A stretch of 64,000 nucleotides of DNA from Monarcha castaneiventris obscurior (Eukaryota; Chordata; Aves; Passeriformes; Monarchidae): assembly GCA_026261815.1 (NCBI GenBank), contig JAMPIT010000174.1:682001-746000 (forward strand), given 5' to 3'. The position numbers and the translations under genes are program-made. Each line of letters begins with the position of its first letter. Within the stretch, counting starts at the first letter, position 1. Shown piece after piece: positions 60,161 through 64,000 of the stretch. The notes under the pieces were generated by a model that saw only the letters and a program-made list of their open reading frames with translations, was not told the DNA's origin and made no database searches.

Positions 60161-62485
60161 GGGCTAAAAAGCCCCGACATACTACTGGAGATGCAATGGA
60201 TAATATTTTGTAAGTATCAGTTCAATGTGCATAAGTGGTCACTAAAGTAAATGGAAAATAAAAAATACTGGGAGAGGAGTAGAGAGCAAAATCAGAATTA
60301 TCCCTGTGATTTTATAGATCCATAAACTTTTGAATCTGAAATACCTTGGAGGGTTTTGCTCATTTTACCTGAAGGTTGGGGCACCTTTTCTTAGAAGAAA
60401 AACTCTTCAGTTGAGGGAGAAAAAAGGCATGAGAGAGAAAATATGATATAATTTAAAAATACAGACTAGGAACAATACAATTATGAGACAGCAGGCTTAA
60501 AGTCCAGTTCCCTCTTCTGCCCCTTCTTCCGTTTGAGGGAAAGCTAAATCATGGAATTGCTGCAGGAAGCTTTTAGATGCCAGTGATATGGAGAAGAGAT
60601 TAGGCACATACATAGAAAATAAGAACTTTGGTAACTTTAAAGCCTTGATGCAACTTTCAGTTTAGAAAGTCCTGAAACTCATTTTTCTTAGGAATCTGGG
60701 AAGATATTTGGCATGAAAGATGAATGATCTTCAGTGGCTGCTGCTGGCTACTGTTAAAATGTGGTTCATTTTCCCCGAGTGTCTGCAGCAAGACACCTAA
60801 TTTCTAGCTCTGTAGGTTTATTTACAGCAAACAATCATCAGGGGATGGGAAGAGGGGAGGCTGAGGTGATTCATGCGGGCCTGAGATAAGCACCTAAACT
60901 AAGGAAGCTGAATTGCCCCTGGGAGGGCTCAGTCTCCTTGAAAACAGAAATAACCTAATGACTAGTTTGGGCTGCTCTGCGGAAAGTGAGATGAAGTCTG
61001 TTCTCAGGGAAGTGTGTTTGGACTAGAGGATGTTTCCACTGTCTTATCAGGACAGCTCTCAGGTTTCTAAACAACACAAAAAGCTGTGCATCAAAGTAGA
61101 TGGTACCAGGGGCCTTAATTCCAAATGGCTTAACACAATCACAGTGGGTGTGTTGGGCTGTTTTTCAGAAATGTCTTGAGCTCATTTAGCAGTGGGTGGC
61201 AAGGAGTGGCTCTGGATGATCTTGGGCATGAAGATGGGCTCCAGTTGAAATGCCCAGGTTCAGTAGTGTCATCTTCTTTTGCTTCCAGACTTCTAAGGAA
61301 GACGGTGTTGTCTGATGAGGGGCGCAAGGGCTCAAAGAAATGGAAACAAATCCTGATGGAATAAGGAATAAACATATTTACAGACTAATATTCAAATATC
61401 TTCAGTGAATGTAGTTACATTTCCTGAATCACACCCTACATTGGGTTCACTTCAGTACGTTCCAGGGGTGCCCAAGAGAACAAAATATGATTAATTTAAT
61501 AAAAAGTTGCTATCTTTAAACTACATGCAAAAGTAAATAGCTCTGCAGTTCTGTGCTGGGGGTTCCAGGGCTGAGCACCAACACACAGGTTTGGTGGCAT
61601 GAGCCAGTGGAGGAGCCCACTATGGAGCTCAGAGGCATTGTGTGCACATGAGGGAGCCGGAGGAGGTCAGAGAGAAATTTTCCTTGTTCTTGCAGCATGT
61701 TAATTGGGTGTATACCATCCATGAGGGCAGCTTGCCTGATGTGATAACTTCAACATATGTCTGATAGTGGAGATTGCTTGCAATGATAATAGATAATCTG
61801 CTTTAGTAGGGGCCTAAAATGGGTATTGCACCTCCATACAACAGGCTAGTTCCGAAGTAGTGCAGCTCATCTATCTAGCGCTGCAAACATCTCTTCTGTG
61901 TTGCTCAACTGCCAGTTGTAACAGGTGGATAATTCATCTTTTCTTGGTGTTCAAAGCAAGGTAGTAAACAGGTAAACTCCCCAGCTCAGATTTAAGAAGG
62001 GTGAATGTCAATATTTATTTGTTTTACCTGTAAATGCATCACAGCTTTTCTGTATAGTAGACCTACCAAGTACGTGCCTGTCTGGTTTTTAGGTTTGTAT
62101 TTCTAAATTACCACCAGATGCTTTAAAAATGACATAACCATGGGGTGAGTGTGATCCCATGCTGCAGGGTGTGAAGGCATTAGTCACCACGGACATGCTT
62201 GCGGTGGAAGACAGGATTCCTCCACCAGCCCACGTCACAACTGATGGCCCAACATGCCCAGGGTTTTGTTGTTTCTTGCCTCTATCTCTAACTCCCTGCA
62301 AACCCCTTACAAAAAAGAAAAATCACCATATCATGGGGAAAGACTTCCCAAACACCCTTTTTTTTGTACACCGGTTAATCAATAAAGAAATTAAGAGCAT
62401 AGTATAGCCCAAAATTTTAATTGAATTGTTGAAGTAGCAGTGCTGTGGGAGAGGATTTAAGATATGCAAAAGGAAAAGCTGTGGA

Positions 62486-62528
62486 TTTTTTTAAAAAACA
62501 CACTTCTAAAAAAGTGTGTTTTTAAAAA
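62486..62528. repeat. Imperfect palindrome able to form a hairpin
   Basis: TTTTTAAAAAACACACTT on the left pairs with AAGTGTGTTTTTAAAAA on the right, with one extra base in the A run, around a six-base loop. The stem is about 17 pairs, rich in A and T. It could be the end-to-end remains of a small inverted-repeat transposon or just a local palindrome. No element body or target duplication is seen. Confidence 0.6.
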
Positions 62529-63239
62529 GAATCTAGTAATGATTAAAAAAAATCAGCAATCTATTGTTTCTATAACAAGTCCCATGTAATTCCATCATAC
62601 AGCTATTTCAGAAGTGATTGAAAAAAGGACTACTGAAGCACCCAGGAAAGAAGGGAGTTGCAAGATTCAGTACTTTTGAATTGCTGTCACAAGCAATCTC
62701 ATATTGAAATGCTCTGTAGTACAAATGTCATAGATATATCCCCAGTCAGCTGGCTTTTCATTAGAAATGGAGACATTGAAATCTTCTCATGATTCAATTT
62801 ATGGTACAGTGGGGTAACCTGGAGAACAATTCAGGAGAAAAGGGAAGCCTTTTATAACAGGTATTTTCCAACAAGTTACCGGAATTCAGAGCTCTGCACA
62901 ATTTACAGGGTTACTTACTACTTTCAAATATGTACTCTGCTACTTTAAAAATAGCCCCCTTTTTAATGTGTGGGGGTTTTTTTTTATGAAGCTTTCTTTA
63001 TATTTATTTTATTCGTTTATTACAGACCCTGTAATGTTAAAACCAATATGCTGTAATTACAAGTAGGCATTTATTGCTGCTGCTGCCAGTGATGCAAAAT
63101 GACTGACATTCTGAATTGGGGGCTGTGGGAGGTTTAGGTGGAAGCAAGCCTGAAATGTTTCTTTCTGCAAGAAAAGGCAACCTAACCTTTTTAATAGAGA
63201 GATGCTTGACACGTCATGAAAAAGCCAAACCTTGTACTT

Positions 63240-63520
63240 GGGGAATTATTTCTGAACACTGACAACCAATCAGCTTAGCGGCATTAAGGAAAAACTTCCT
63301 TCTCCGCCTGTTTTGGACATGTGAAAAAGGCATTTCAGATGTGCAGAGTTTCCGTGTGCAATTAGCCAGAGGATTGGCTGCTTGTGATTTTTGAATCATT
63401 CAGGAAAGTAACACCTGCTTGGCTTCTAAAATTGTACTTTCATGATAGCACCACCTAGTAATTATTATTCTGAGTCATCAGCTAATGCTCATTACCACTT
63501 CATAGTAGCAGTATAATTAA
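63240..63520. promoter_or_regulatory. Possible enhancer block with paired CCAAT-type words
   Basis: Repeat-free stretch with ACCAATCAGC at about 63265 and the inverted GGATTGGCTG at about 63371. Around them lie CATTAAGG, CAATTAGCC, AGTAATTATTATTC, GAGTCATCAGCTAATGC and TATAATTAAAAAATCGG. Two opposed CCAAT boxes and several homeodomain-type cores fit a conserved regulatory element. Not demonstrated. Confidence 0.25.
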
Positions 63521-64000
63521 AAAATCGGTGCCATATTCCAGTAAGGATGAAGCTTGGAAGCTAAAGACATGACTTTAGAGAAGTTAGTTGCACTATATTA
63601 CTCTACCGCGTCTGTTGAATGGTTTCTGAATGATCATCAATTATTGCTGTGCTAAAATCACATTTTCATTTTTCCTGGTGTATCTTGAATATGAGTAAAC
63701 ATTGTGAAGGAAGGAATGTCAGAGCAGCAAATTTTGTTTATCCAAAAAGGGGGCTTTTGGTTTGGCTCTGGAAGAAGTTGGGATCAGATCTTGATGGAAA
63801 TGAGCACCTGCACTTGTTGCTTTGAAGGTCAGAGGGGATCTATAGAAGCAGTTGATCCCTGTCTGACAGGTGAGAGGCTGACTGGGAAAAACAGGAAAAA
63901 TCAAGTAGTCTGCAGTGGTTAATTCTGAATTGAAAAGGCACTTTGTATTTTTTCCTCAGTTCAGATGCAGGCGTGCCCATAATTTTGGTTTGCCTTGGTT

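Larger units (their letters stand above)
60161..64000. other. Intronic non-coding DNA to the window edge
   Basis: No exon recognised. An imperfect palindrome lies at 62486-62528 and a possible regulatory block at 63240-63520. GACAG|GTGAGA near 63868 is a good donor-like word, but the upstream sequence gives no convincing acceptor or known protein. Confidence 0.4.

Noticed and set aside
1..64000. CRISPR arrays, operons, phage, plasmid or bacterial defence systems.
   Set aside because: No regularly spaced repeats, no dense coding and no ribosome-binding-site patterns. CR1 repeats, CpG depletion and splice signals show vertebrate nuclear DNA.

Overview
This window is vertebrate nuclear DNA, almost certainly from a bird and most likely a passerine. 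CpG is depleted outside one large CpG island. The repeats are mainly 3' pieces of CR1 LINEs in both orientations. At 5941-6075 there is a tRNA-Ile-headed SINE with a CR1-like tail, the architecture described for the passerine family TguSINE1. Two endogenous-retrovirus-like long terminal repeats and one or two very old MIR-like fragments add to this. Operons, prokaryotic genes, CRISPR arrays and intact protein-coding genes were not found. Nearly all open frames are short chance frames, or lie in CR1 relics or in the GC-rich island.

Layout. 1-26500 is AT-rich, gene-poor DNA, probably upstream intergenic sequence. It holds an LTR (about 2781-3267, minus), a GC-raised relic (4690-5030), the SINE, CR1 pieces at 7998-8928 (+), 13929-14338 (-) and 19281-19747 (-), and a small isolated CpG-dense patch at 23755-23875. 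A strong CpG island spans about 26580-28190. Its core has GC-box-like sequence, GA-rich and CT-rich tracts, two short upstream reading frames and a good splice donor at 27636/27637. I read this as the promoter and first, probably mainly untranslated, exon of a plus-strand gene that I cannot name. 28200-64000 then looks like part of a very long first intron. It contains a solo-LTR-like element (about 29848-30242), CR1s at 32912-34109 (+), 44950-45200 (+) and 54299-55253 (-), an old CR1 near 59925-60160, a MIR-like fragment at 44436-44610, and one candidate small exon at about 37376-37473.

How the parts work together. The only host functional unit I can support is the CpG-island promoter and first exon driving rightward transcription into a large intron. 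Several repeat-free blocks rich in homeodomain, SOX, POU or CCAAT-type motifs could be conserved enhancers of this gene or a neighbour, but one sequence alone cannot show conservation. I did not find a convincing new biological system. The points most worth checking are the uORF arrangement in exon 1, the isolated CpG patch, the candidate 37.4-kb exon and the enhancer-like blocks.
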